DNA of 64,000 nt from JAJYLM01 sp964547905 (lineage in GTDB: Bacteria > JAMCPX01). Positions 1 through 7,638 of this stretch are shown one piece after another. The position numbers and the translations under genes were made by a program. Every line of letters starts with the position of its first letter. The first letter of the stretch is position 1. The stretch spans positions 35,547 to 99,546 of the forward strand of contig CAZJPN010000007.1 of NCBI GenBank assembly GCA_964547905.1, written 5' to 3'. The notes beneath the pieces are model-generated. The model saw nothing but the letters and a program-made list of their open reading frames with translations. It did no database searches and had not been told where the DNA came from.

Positions 1-229
1 TGTGCCACAACTCTATTACATTTATGATGTTTTCATGCTGTAGTTTGGCAACCGCCCTTGCCTCCTGCTCAAACCTGGCAACGATCTCCTTGTCTTCTTT
101 GAATGCCGACTTGAGCTCCTTTATTACGACTATACGGTCGAGAGTGGTCTGGCGTGCTTTATAGATTACAGCCATACCCCCGGAGGTAATTTGTTCGATA
201 ATTTCGAAATTTCCTATATTCGTGCTCAT
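1..229 (-). CDS. Ser/Thr protein kinase, N-terminal fragment (runs off the window)
   Basis: Seventy-six codons are visible from the ATG at 229-227; the rest lies beyond base 1. The translation begins MSTNIGNFEIIEQI and has the glycine-rich loop TSGGMAVIYKA (about residues 15-25), the ATP-anchoring lysine in VIKEL (K37) and an alphaC-helix segment FEQEARAVAKL that should carry the paired glutamate. This is the N-lobe of a Hanks-type (PknB-like) Ser/Thr kinase, which phosphorylates proteins on Ser or Thr. The catalytic loop and any sensor domain are not visible, so activity cannot be judged. The Shine-Dalgarno just upstream is weak, and a 20-codon ORF with a much better one lies 35 bases ahead. 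Confidence 0.85.
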   Translation of the reverse strand, partial: MSTNIGNFEIIEQITSGGMAVIYKARQTTLDRIVVIKELKSAFKEDKEIVARFEQEARAVAKLQHENIINVIELWH

Positions 230-263
230 GAGAAAGGAGCTTGCCTCTCTATCAAATTAAGTT

Positions 264-326
264 TTACTTTATAAAACAAATGCGAAGTGCATTTAATTGC
301 TCAATGAGTTTTTTAATACCTTTCAT
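264..326 (-). CDS. Possible 20-residue peptide upstream of the kinase gene
   Basis: A short ORF starts at ATG 326-324 and stops at TAA 266-264, giving MKGIKKLIEQLNALRICFIK. It is preceded by AAAGGAGG at a 9-base spacing, the best ribosome-binding site in this part of the window, and by a plausible sigma70 promoter. It ends 34 bases before the kinase start. It may be a leader peptide, a small amphipathic protein co-expressed with the kinase, or chance. I do not recognise a family. Confidence 0.4.
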   Translation of the reverse strand: MKGIKKLIEQLNALRICFIK

Positions 327-347
327 CTCGAGTAACCTCCTTTAGAT

Positions 348-375
348 ATTATGTTAAACAGTAACACCAATGCAA
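348..375 (-). promoter_or_regulatory. Putative sigma70 promoter for the small ORF and kinase
   Basis: On the minus strand TTGCAT (375-370) and CATAAT (353-348) are separated by 16 bases. They sit just upstream of the AAAGGAGG that serves the 20-residue ORF. The match is reasonable but unproven. Confidence 0.35.
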
Positions 376-483
376 GAATTATCAATACTTTGTTTCGGTC
401 GGTATGCCGGCAAAAGCATAAGACCTAATTCACAGAGGTTCATAATCGGGTGGGCAAACTTTGCTTTGATGAAACACAGTTAC

Positions 484-1188
484 TTATAGTTTGAACCTTA
501 TTCCCAATACCCTTGCAAACGCCTCTATAACTATATCCTTCGACATCTTTGAGTGCCCTGCCCTTCTGTCTTCGAATATAATGGGTACTTCTTTTATACC
601 GTAACCCGCCTTTTTGACCATGTAAGCCATTTCTATCTGAAATCCATATCCGTCGGATTTTACCTGAGCAAGATCGATCTTTTTCAATGCCTCTACTTTA
701 TAACATCTGAATCCTGCTGTAATATCCCTTGTGTTCATGCCGAGTATCAACCTTGCATAGAAGTTACCAAACCTGCTTATAAACTTCCTTGAAACACCCC
801 AGTTTACCGTCCCTCCTCCTTCAACATACCGTGATCCAATCACAAGCCCGTTATTATTGAGCTTTTCCAATAATCTTGGGAGATCGGACGGCTTATGAGA
901 AAAATCAGCATCCATCTCAAACACCACATCGTATCCATGTTCTATTGCATACCTGAACCCCTGATTATAGGCATTGCCCATACCCATCTTCTTCGGTCTG
1001 TGCATAACATGTATGGAATTATTCAGGCATGCAAGATTGTCCGCGATCTTTCCCGTTCCGTCAGGGGAGTTATCGTCGATGATAAGTATTTCCGTATCCG
1101 GAAGATGTGTTAGCACCTCACGCACAAGCCGCTCTATATTCTCTAATTCATTATATGTCGGTATAATAACAAGTGTCCTCACGCCCAA
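484..1188 (-). CDS. Polyprenol-phosphate mannose/glucose synthase, GT2 (DPM1-like)
   Basis: A 234-residue GT-A glycosyltransferase of the dolichol-phosphate-mannose synthase type, which moves a sugar from a nucleotide donor to polyprenyl phosphate on the cytoplasmic membrane face. Visible motifs: IIPTYNE near the N-terminus, IDDNSPDGT for nucleotide binding, the metal-binding EMDADFSH, GSRYVEGG, AGFRCYK and SDGYGFQIEM, and a C-terminal EDRRAGHSKMS. No C-terminal membrane helices are present, so this is the short, soluble or peripheral form. The start is a TTG at 1188; a GTG at 1182 is the alternative and suits the AAAGGA site slightly better. The GT-C transferase gene just upstream on the same strand is a natural user of its product. 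Confidence 0.85.
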   Translation of the reverse strand: MGVRTLVIIPTYNELENIERLVREVLTHLPDTEILIIDDNSPDGTGKIADNLACLNNSIHVMHRPKKMGMGNAYNQGFRYAIEHGYDVVFEMDADFSHKPSDLPRLLEKLNNNGLVIGSRYVEGGGTVNWGVSRKFISRFGNFYARLILGMNTRDITAGFRCYKVEALKKIDLAQVKSDGYGFQIEMAYMVKKAGYGIKEVPIIFEDRRAGHSKMSKDIVIEAFARVLGIRFKL

Positions 1189-1219
1189 ATTATCCTTTAG
1201 TTTTTATCTTTCGTTTATT

Positions 1220-1302
1220 CCCCTCTTAAGATAAGAGGGGTTAGGGGAGTTAAGAAATAAGAAAGGGCTGTAACTCCCTTAGTCCCTCTTATGTAAGAGG
1301 GA
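1220..1302. repeat. MITE-like nested palindrome
   Basis: Two 9-bp stem-loops (arms 1220-1228/1232-1240 and 1283-1291/1294-1302, loops of 3 and 2 bases) both read CCCTCTTA...TAAGAGGG. The flanking sequence also pairs: the stretch around 1226-1252 is the approximate reverse complement of 1271-1297. The whole unit is therefore a larger imperfect inverted repeat between two same-strand genes. No T-run follows, so it looks like a REP/MITE element rather than a simple terminator. Confidence 0.65.
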
Positions 1303-1342
1303 TAACGCAGAAGAGTATATGCAACTATCATAGATCTCATTT

Positions 1343-2908
1343 TCACGGCTGAATGATCCCTTCGAAATCATAACACTTGTATATATAAAATGTTCTTGCA
1401 TAATGCCCATAGCGATAAATATTCAGAGGAGGCAACTGCTTCCATTCCTTACACTTGAAATGCTTGTAGGGGTCTATCCTAAAACTGTTGTCATTGATAT
1501 AAACGGCATTCCAGCCATACAGTGAGGATGTTACATCATAGCCCCAATCATGGTAAGAGTCGCCCGTTTTATTCGATGTGTATACCTGCGGTTGACCCGG
1601 TGCATTGAAGGCGAGCTGACTGGAAAGCTGATACTTGTGCGTAAATAAAAACGTGGGCCCTTTTTTCTCAAGCGATTGATATGCTTCCATGACAGCCTTT
1701 CCTGCGGTATGCCAGCCGTAAAGATCATTTGTAAGATCCGTGTCCGCTGGTTTAAGAGGTATCAGAGGATAATACAATTGAATATGGATAATAATGGTGA
1801 ATAAAAGTGCCAGTGCCCATCCGATCCAGAGATATTTTCTGAACCATTTTTTATTCAACATCTCGTATGATAACTGTACAGACAGGATCACACCCGGTAT
1901 ATACCCCATCAATGCCCAGTTCGGCTTGGAATCGACAACAAAGCTTACCGCAAAAAAGAACAATATAATTGGTGCGGCAAAGATAGAGAGGAATAAGTAT
2001 CCTTTGTTTTGAGATGAAGATTGCTTCGTCGTGGCGCTTTCGGCGCCACTTCTCGCAATGACATTCCCTTTCAAGCCCACATAGTACCTCTTGAACCCAT
2101 AGTATATTGCGTATATAAGCAGGAAAAACACAAGGGGAGAAATGAATCCAATCTGGGAACCGAGAAAGGTAAAAAATTTATCTATGCTGATATGGAAGTT
2201 AGGGTTGCGTGATACAAGCTCAAATCCGAGTGACTCAAAGTGATGTTGTATATTCCATAAAATAACGGGCGAAAAAATTATCGACGCAATAACCGTTGCT
2301 ACATAAGGTCTTACATCCTTGAACCATTTTCTGTCCTCTTTTGAAAGAACCATAAAAACCAAAGCCGATACAGGTATAAAGATCGAGTGGTACTTGCTGA
2401 GCATATCAAGCCCGAGTGCAACGCCTGCTGCATACCAGTATTGTCCCTTGCCATCGAGAAACACCCTCATCAGAAAGTACATGGTTAGAAGCCAGAAGAA
2501 TCCGAGCGGCGCATCGGGCAGCATCATGAGCCCACCTATCGCATAAGCAGGAATTATGTTCAGGGCAAGTACGGATAAAAACGCTTTCATTTTATCTTTC
2601 AGCATCCTGTTTGCAATCAACCAAACAAGTATCGAATCACCTATGGAATAAAGCAACGCCGACATTCTCACGGCATAAGCAGTACTGCCCAAAAGCTTCA
2701 TCATAAGATAGTTCGACAACGCAACAAGAGGTGGGTGTTCGTAATAGCTCAAGGATAGGTGCCTTGCATACTGCCAGTAATAAGCTTCATCGTCACTCAG
2801 GTTGAGTGTAAATATAAATACGAGCCTGACGCAGATAAGTATTATCAGCGTCGATATGAACAACAGTGTAGCTTTTTTATTTTTATCCATAGGGGCTTTA
2901 TCTAACAT
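1343..2908 (-). CDS. GT-C membrane glycosyltransferase (PMT/ArnT-like, GT39/GT83)
   Basis: A 521-residue integral membrane protein with a first membrane helix, then the luminal loop LNLSDDEAYYWQYARHL. Its acidic pair is the catalytic/metal site typical of GT39/GT83 enzymes, followed by EHPPLVALSNYL (the KPP-type motif). About ten hydrophobic segments follow, then a soluble C-terminal domain. Such enzymes transfer sugars from polyprenyl-phosphate donors to lipids or proteins on the periplasmic side. A polyprenol-phosphate sugar synthase gene lies directly downstream. In the loop after about residue 282 a dispersed palindromic repeat is read in frame (VIARSGAESATTKQSS), so the protein carries about 15 extra residues between two membrane segments. 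The acceptor is unknown. Confidence 0.8.
   Translation of the reverse strand: MLDKAPMDKNKKATLLFISTLIILICVRLVFIFTLNLSDDEAYYWQYARHLSLSYYEHPPLVALSNYLMMKLLGSTAYAVRMSALLYSIGDSILVWLIANRMLKDKMKAFLSVLALNIIPAYAIGGLMMLPDAPLGFFWLLTMYFLMRVFLDGKGQYWYAAGVALGLDMLSKYHSIFIPVSALVFMVLSKEDRKWFKDVRPYVATVIASIIFSPVILWNIQHHFESLGFELVSRNPNFHISIDKFFTFLGSQIGFISPLVFFLLIYAIYYGFKRYYVGLKGNVIARSGAESATTKQSSSQNKGYLFLSIFAAPIILFFFAVSFVVDSKPNWALMGYIPGVILSVQLSYEMLNKKWFRKYLWIGWALALLFTIIIHIQLYYPLIPLKPADTDLTNDLYGWHTAGKAVMEAYQSLEKKGPTFLFTHKYQLSSQLAFNAPGQPQVYTSNKTGDSYHDWGYDVTSSLYGWNAVYINDNSFRIDPYKHFKCKEWKQLPPLNIYRYGHYARTFYIYKCYDFEGIIQP
2019..2063. repeat. Dispersed repeat R1 (ATTGCGAG...GAAGCAATC), inside a gene
   Basis: A 45-bp copy of the R1 family: GATTGCTTCGTCG, a palindromic core GTGGCGC...GCGCCAC, then CTCGCAATGACA. 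It lies wholly within the GT-C transferase gene and keeps the reading frame (15 codons). Other copies are near 25800, 30596, 40101, 60920 and 62584. Confidence 0.85.
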
Positions 2909-3024
2909 TCATAATAATAAAAGGTCAATAAACTCTAAAACAGACACGAATAAAAAATTTTTCAAATATTAACTCCTCCAAAAACATTATTGAATTATAG
3001 AGTTTTATGTGTTAATTTGATTTT

Positions 3025-3816
3025 ATGTCAGTATACAATGAACTATTAAAAAAGGTAGATAAGAAAAACTTGCCCGATCATGTTGCCATAATAATGGACG
3101 GGAATGGAAGGTGGGCACAGAAGAGGCATATGGCGCGGGTTAAAGGACATGAACAGGGGTCTAAGGTTGTAAAAAAGATCGTGGAAACAGCCTCAAATGT
3201 CGGAATAAAAGTGCTTTCACTTTATGCCTTCTCAAAAGAAAACTGGAATAGACCAAGAGAAGAAGTTGATGCACTTATGCAATTACTGCACAGATACCTC
3301 ATAATAGAAAGCGCTCATTTGATAAAAAGGGGAGTCAGGCTTTCAATCATAGGAGATTTGCAAAGCCTTTCTCCGGAATTAAGGGAATTAATATCGGACG
3401 TTTGCATTCGCTCAAAAAATAATACCGGTACAAGGGTTGTTATTGCCCTTAGCTACAGCGGAAGGTACGAGATCGTCGAGGCTGTAAAAACTATCATAAA
3501 AGATGTACAGAACAAAAGGATCTCTACAGATGATATCAATGAGGAAGTATTCGGTGAATATTTGTTTACGAAAGGCATACCCGATCCGGATCTTCTTATA
3601 AGAACAAGTGCGGAGAAAAGGATAAGCAATTTTATGCTATGGCAGATAGCATATACAGAGCTTTACATCACGAAAACCCTCTGGCCTGATTTTACGAAGG
3701 AAGAATTCCTGAGATCCATAATAAGTTTTCAAAAGAGGGAGAGGCGTTTCGGAATGACAGGCGATCAGCTTATAATGCAGAAAAACATTCCCCATGGGTA
3801 TTCTTTGAATGAGTAA
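3025..3816 (+). CDS. uppS: Isoprenyl (undecaprenyl) diphosphate synthase
   Basis: A 263-residue cis-prenyltransferase that elongates farnesyl diphosphate with isopentenyl diphosphate to make the C55 carrier for peptidoglycan and lipid-linked sugars. The HVAIIMDGNGRWA signature is present with the catalytic/metal Asp at residue 25. SFSKENWNRP-type (LYAFSKENWNRP) and the C-terminal RTSAEKRISNFMLWQ substrate/metal region are also clear; the usual Gly of RTSGE is Ala here. It overlaps dxr by 8 bases, so the two are translationally coupled. CDP-diglyceride synthase (cdsA), which commonly sits between these genes, is absent. No clear Shine-Dalgarno precedes the ATG. Confidence 0.95.
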   Translation: MSVYNELLKKVDKKNLPDHVAIIMDGNGRWAQKRHMARVKGHEQGSKVVKKIVETASNVGIKVLSLYAFSKENWNRPREEVDALMQLLHRYLIIESAHLIKRGVRLSIIGDLQSLSPELRELISDVCIRSKNNTGTRVVIALSYSGRYEIVEAVKTIIKDVQNKRISTDDINEEVFGEYLFTKGIPDPDLLIRTSAEKRISNFMLWQIAYTELYITKTLWPDFTKEEFLRSIISFQKRERRFGMTGDQLIMQKNIPHGYSLNE

Positions 3817-4957
3817 TATCGCTCTCTTCGGATCAACGGGGAGTATTGGCCAAACAACACTGTCCATCGTAAAAAAATATCCGGATCTTTTCAGTGTCAA
3901 AGCACTGGCAGCGGGTCATAATATAAATTTGTTCAGAAAACAGATAAAATTTTTTTCACCGGAATATGCATCGGTCATAGATGAAAAGGATGCTGTTTTG
4001 TTGAAAAAAGAATTTCCAAAAACAAAATTTTTTTGGGGACAGGAAGGCCTGAATATACTTGCCATGCTCGGCGGTGTCGATCTTATAGTCATGGCTATAC
4101 TCGGACTTGATGCGCTTATGCCGACATACCTCGGCCTCAAAGAGAAAAAGAAAGTAGCCCTCGCAAGCAAAGAAGTTATGGTTGCCGGTGGAAGGAAAAT
4201 AAAGGATATCAAAGACAGTGACGAACTCCTTATACCGGTTGACAGCGAACACAGTGCCATATACCAGCTATTGCACGGCGAGGTCCACAACGAACTGCGT
4301 AAAATAATACTTACGGCTTCTGGCGGCCCTTTTCTAAATGTAGCTATAAAGGATTTGAAGTCCATATCTCCACAGCAGGCTCTGAAACATCCAAAATGGA
4401 AAATGGGTAAAAAAATAACAATAGATTCCGCGACAATGATGAACAAAGGCCTTGAGATGATAGAGGCAAGATGGCTGTTTGACCTCAAACCATCTCAAAT
4501 AGATGTTATAATCCATCCGGAGAGTATTATACACTCGATGATAGAATTGGCGGATGGCGCCGTACTTGCACAGATGGGAGTCCCGGATATGAAACTCCCC
4601 ATTGCTTATGCCATGAATATGAGAAAAAGGCTTGTGCTCGGCATGACAAAACTTGATTTCAAAAAAATAAAAGTATTAAACTTCATTCAACCTGATTTAA
4701 GGAAATTCAAATGTCTTAAAATCGCTATGGATGTCATAAAAAAAGGGGACGATTCAGCGGTTGTTATGAATGCGGCGAATGACACCGCTGTAGAGGCATT
4801 TCTCAAAAATAGGATCAAATTTACGGACATAGCGGATATCGTTGAATATACTCTCAACAGATATTATTATAAGCTTGTTAACTCCGTCCATGATATAATG
4901 GTTATGGATAAAGAGGTTAAAAAATACGTTCAGGAAAGGATAAATAAACTGTGTTAG
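3809..4957 (+). CDS. dxr: 1-deoxy-D-xylulose 5-phosphate reductoisomerase
   Basis: A 382-residue NADPH- and metal-dependent enzyme of the MEP pathway, converting DXP to 2-C-methyl-D-erythritol 4-phosphate. GSTGSIGQ at the N-terminus binds NADPH. LASKEVMV, PVDSEHSA (metal Asp/Glu), TASGGPF, KWKMGKKITIDSATMMNKG and HPESIIHSM form the active site. Length is typical. It supplies isoprenoid precursors for the product of the overlapping uppS gene upstream and itself overlaps rseP by 7 bases. Confidence 0.96.
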   Translation: MSNIALFGSTGSIGQTTLSIVKKYPDLFSVKALAAGHNINLFRKQIKFFSPEYASVIDEKDAVLLKKEFPKTKFFWGQEGLNILAMLGGVDLIVMAILGLDALMPTYLGLKEKKKVALASKEVMVAGGRKIKDIKDSDELLIPVDSEHSAIYQLLHGEVHNELRKIILTASGGPFLNVAIKDLKSISPQQALKHPKWKMGKKITIDSATMMNKGLEMIEARWLFDLKPSQIDVIIHPESIIHSMIELADGAVLAQMGVPDMKLPIAYAMNMRKRLVLGMTKLDFKKIKVLNFIQPDLRKFKCLKIAMDVIKKGDDSAVVMNAANDTAVEAFLKNRIKFTDIADIVEYTLNRYYYKLVNSVHDIMVMDKEVKKYVQERINKLC

Positions 4958-6027
4958 CTGTAATCTCCGCTGTAATTGTAATATCGATTCTCATATTCGT
5001 TCATGAACTTGGACATTTTACATTCGCCAAATTGTTCAATGTAAAGGTTCTTGTATTTTCTCTCGGCTTTGGTCCTGCTATTGTAAAGAAGAAAATAGGA
5101 GAAACAGAGTATAGGTTGTCCATCCTGCCATTGGGAGGATATGTGAAGATGGTGGGTGAAAATTATGATGAAACAGAGGAACCCATTCCTCCAGAGGATC
5201 AGGCGAGAAGCTATGCAACACAGGCGAACTGGAAAAAATTGATGATCCTTGTTGCAGGACCTCTCTCAAATTGGATATTCGCCGTGTTTCTCCTCTGGAT
5301 CGTATTTATGCACGGCGTGCCCTATATGATACCAACCATCGGCGAGGTCATACAGAGTAGTCCTGCGTATGCCGCAGGCATCAAAAAGGGAGACACCATA
5401 GTAAAGATAAATGGTACGAAGGTAAGCGAATGGGACGAAATGAAGAAGATCATCGTTGATAACGCCGATAAAGTTATGTCGATCACCATTCTACGCAACG
5501 GTCAACCATTTATTGTAAAAGTAAAACCTGAAATAAAAACAGAGAAGAATATTTTCGGAGAATCCGTAAAAACCCCCATTATAGGCATAATGCCGGCAGG
5601 CGATTATAACATAAAAAAAAGCAATCCCTTTGAATCCGTAGTCCTTGCCGGAAAAGAATCTATAAGCATATCGTACCTTGTTGGATTATCTCTCGTTAAA
5701 CTTGTAGAGGGCGAGATACCAACAAAGGACCTCGGAGGCCCCATACTGATAGCACAGCAGGCAGCGCATCAGGCAAAAAGAGGAATCGAGGCACTCATGT
5801 ATTTCATGGCACTTATCAGTATCAACTTTGCGATACTCAATATTCTGCCCATTCCGGTACTTGATGGCGGTAATGTAATGTTCACACTCATTGAGGCAGC
5901 TATAAGAAAACCTATAAACAAGAAAGTAAAGATCGCTATATTACAGTTCGGGGTCTTATTTATAATCTTACTTACCGTATTTGTTTTTTATAATGATATA
6001 AGCAGGATTATAACTACGCACCATTAA
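4951..6027 (+). CDS. rseP: RseP/site-2 intramembrane zinc metalloprotease
   Basis: A 358-residue inner-membrane protease starting at GTG 4951. The first helix carries the zinc-binding HELGH (H18, E19, H22), a PDZ domain follows at roughly residues 115-190, and the third zinc ligand is in PVLDGGNV (D305) in a late membrane segment. Family members cleave anti-sigma factors within the membrane after a first cut by a periplasmic protease, and clear remnant signal peptides. Only one PDZ domain is evident, as in many non-enteric homologues (E. coli has two). No sigma-E or anti-sigma gene is in the window. Confidence 0.95.
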   Translation: MLAVISAVIVISILIFVHELGHFTFAKLFNVKVLVFSLGFGPAIVKKKIGETEYRLSILPLGGYVKMVGENYDETEEPIPPEDQARSYATQANWKKLMILVAGPLSNWIFAVFLLWIVFMHGVPYMIPTIGEVIQSSPAYAAGIKKGDTIVKINGTKVSEWDEMKKIIVDNADKVMSITILRNGQPFIVKVKPEIKTEKNIFGESVKTPIIGIMPAGDYNIKKSNPFESVVLAGKESISISYLVGLSLVKLVEGEIPTKDLGGPILIAQQAAHQAKRGIEALMYFMALISINFAILNILPIPVLDGGNVMFTLIEAAIRKPINKKVKIAILQFGVLFIILLTVFVFYNDISRIITTHH

Positions 6028-6029
6028 TT

Positions 6030-6740
6030 ATGCTCAAGCTCGTTATAGATACCGCACTTGGATATATGGGCATAGGTGTTACAAAGGACGCATACCTGCT
6101 CTCATCAGTTGTTATAGAAAAGCCGTCTACAGTAACAAGTCTTGCAGTTAAAACCATTGATACTGTGTTAAAGTCCGCAGGATATAAAAAGGATGAACTT
6201 GAAGAAATCGTAGTCTCTGCCGGTCCAGGAACTTTTACCGGTTTAAGAACAGGATTAAGCCTTGCAAAAGGCATTGGCATGGCCCTCGATATACCAATTC
6301 TCCCTGTATCAACGCTTGATGCAATGGCACAAACGGTAAAAGATCCAGATGGGGTTATTGTTGCCGCAATAGATGGTAAAAACAGCAATATTTATTTTGC
6401 GGAGTATAGATTTAACGAAGGCAAAGTGGAAAAAACAATGCCGGAGCAGGTATTAAAAATAGGTGGAAACGCATATGCAAGACAATATCGGGTTACTCTT
6501 GTAGGGTGGAGCATAAAACACTATGAAGATGCATTGAACAAAGTCTATCCAGGAGGTATACGTGTGCATAAGCTTGATATTATGCAAATGAATGCATCTC
6601 TTTCTCGTATTTCCCATGAAAGGCTTTACAACACGGGTCCGGTACCTGCATCAACCTTCGTGCCCCTGTACCTGAGGGAACCGGAAGCAAAGATAAGAAA
6701 CAGAAAAGAGGTAATCTATGAAAAAGATAAAACAATTTAA
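6030..6740 (+). CDS. tsaB: tRNA t6A37 threonylcarbamoyltransferase subunit TsaB
   Basis: A 236-residue ASKHA-fold protein. LVIDTALGYMGIGV at the N-terminus and SAGPGTFTGLRTGLSLAKG (about residues 63-81) are TsaB hallmarks. TsaB partners TsaD and TsaE in making N6-threonylcarbamoyladenosine at position 37 of ANN-decoding tRNAs and has lost catalytic residues itself. It starts 2 bases after rseP and overlaps the MoxR gene by 23 bases, so it belongs to the uppS-dxr-rseP transcription unit. Confidence 0.92.
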   Translation: MLKLVIDTALGYMGIGVTKDAYLLSSVVIEKPSTVTSLAVKTIDTVLKSAGYKKDELEEIVVSAGPGTFTGLRTGLSLAKGIGMALDIPILPVSTLDAMAQTVKDPDGVIVAAIDGKNSNIYFAEYRFNEGKVEKTMPEQVLKIGGNAYARQYRVTLVGWSIKHYEDALNKVYPGGIRVHKLDIMQMNASLSRISHERLYNTGPVPASTFVPLYLREPEAKIRNRKEVIYEKDKTI

Positions 6741-7638
6741 ATCACAGGAAGAGATCTCGGAACTCTTAAAAAGCGCAGGTTATATATCCAATGAGGACAT
6801 ATCGACATCCGTTTACATAGCCGGCTTACTTTCAAAGCCATTACTTGTGGAAGGACAACCAGGGGTCGGCAAAACAGAGCTTGCAAAGGCTATCGCAAAG
6901 TCTCTCAATCTGGAGCTTATAAGGCTTCAGTGTTATGAGGGAATAGATGATACAAAGGCAATATATGAATGGGAATATTCGAAACAACTGCTCTATGCCC
7001 AGCTCCTGAAAGACAAGATTGACGATATCTTAAAAGATACAAGAGGACTTTCACCCGCAATGGATAAATTGAAAAAATTCAACAGCACCTTTTTTTCGGA
7101 AGAGTTTTTGATAAAACGTCCATTACTCAGGGCGATATCATCGTCGGAGCCGGTTGTCCTGCTTATCGACGAGGTTGACAAGTCGGAGCCGTCATTCGAG
7201 GCACTTTTGCTTGAGGTGCTGAGCGATTATCAAATCACCATTCCCGAAATAGGGACCATAAAGGCCAAATCAATACCATTCGTTATACTTACGAGCAACA
7301 ACGCACGGGAGCTTTCCGATGAGTTAAGACGCAGGTGTATATATCTTTACATGAATATGCCGGACAGCCCGCGGCAGATGGAGATAATAAAAACGAAGCT
7401 CCATGGCATAGTATCGGATGATTTTCTCAATACGATAAGCGGTATGCTTTCTCTTATCAATGCACAGGATTTAAAAAGGCCGCCCAGTCTTTCCGAGATC
7501 ATTGATTGGTCCGTATCGATGGCATCGGCAGGTATCGGCAAAAGCGAGATATCGCTATCCTCACTCGGAAGTCTGCTCAAAGACAACTCGGATCAAAAGA
7601 AGGCGTTCAACGCATTATGGAAGTCAAAGAATCAATAA
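6718..7638 (+). CDS. MoxR-family AAA+ ATPase
   Basis: A 306-residue AAA+ ATPase. Walker A is GQPGVGKT (residues 46-53), Walker B is VVLLIDEVDK (146-155), sensor 1 is ILTSNNARELSD, and DELRRRCIYLYM holds the arginine-finger region. MoxR/CbbQ/CoxD-type ATPases act with a VWA-domain partner as chaperones for cofactor insertion or complex maturation. That partner gene overlaps by 22 bases immediately downstream. The substrate is unknown; no obvious metalloenzyme is encoded beside the pair. Confidence 0.9.
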   Translation: MKKIKQFKSQEEISELLKSAGYISNEDISTSVYIAGLLSKPLLVEGQPGVGKTELAKAIAKSLNLELIRLQCYEGIDDTKAIYEWEYSKQLLYAQLLKDKIDDILKDTRGLSPAMDKLKKFNSTFFSEEFLIKRPLLRAISSSEPVVLLIDEVDKSEPSFEALLLEVLSDYQITIPEIGTIKAKSIPFVILTSNNARELSDELRRRCIYLYMNMPDSPRQMEIIKTKLHGIVSDDFLNTISGMLSLINAQDLKRPPSLSEIIDWSVSMASAGIGKSEISLSSLGSLLKDNSDQKKAFNALWKSKNQ

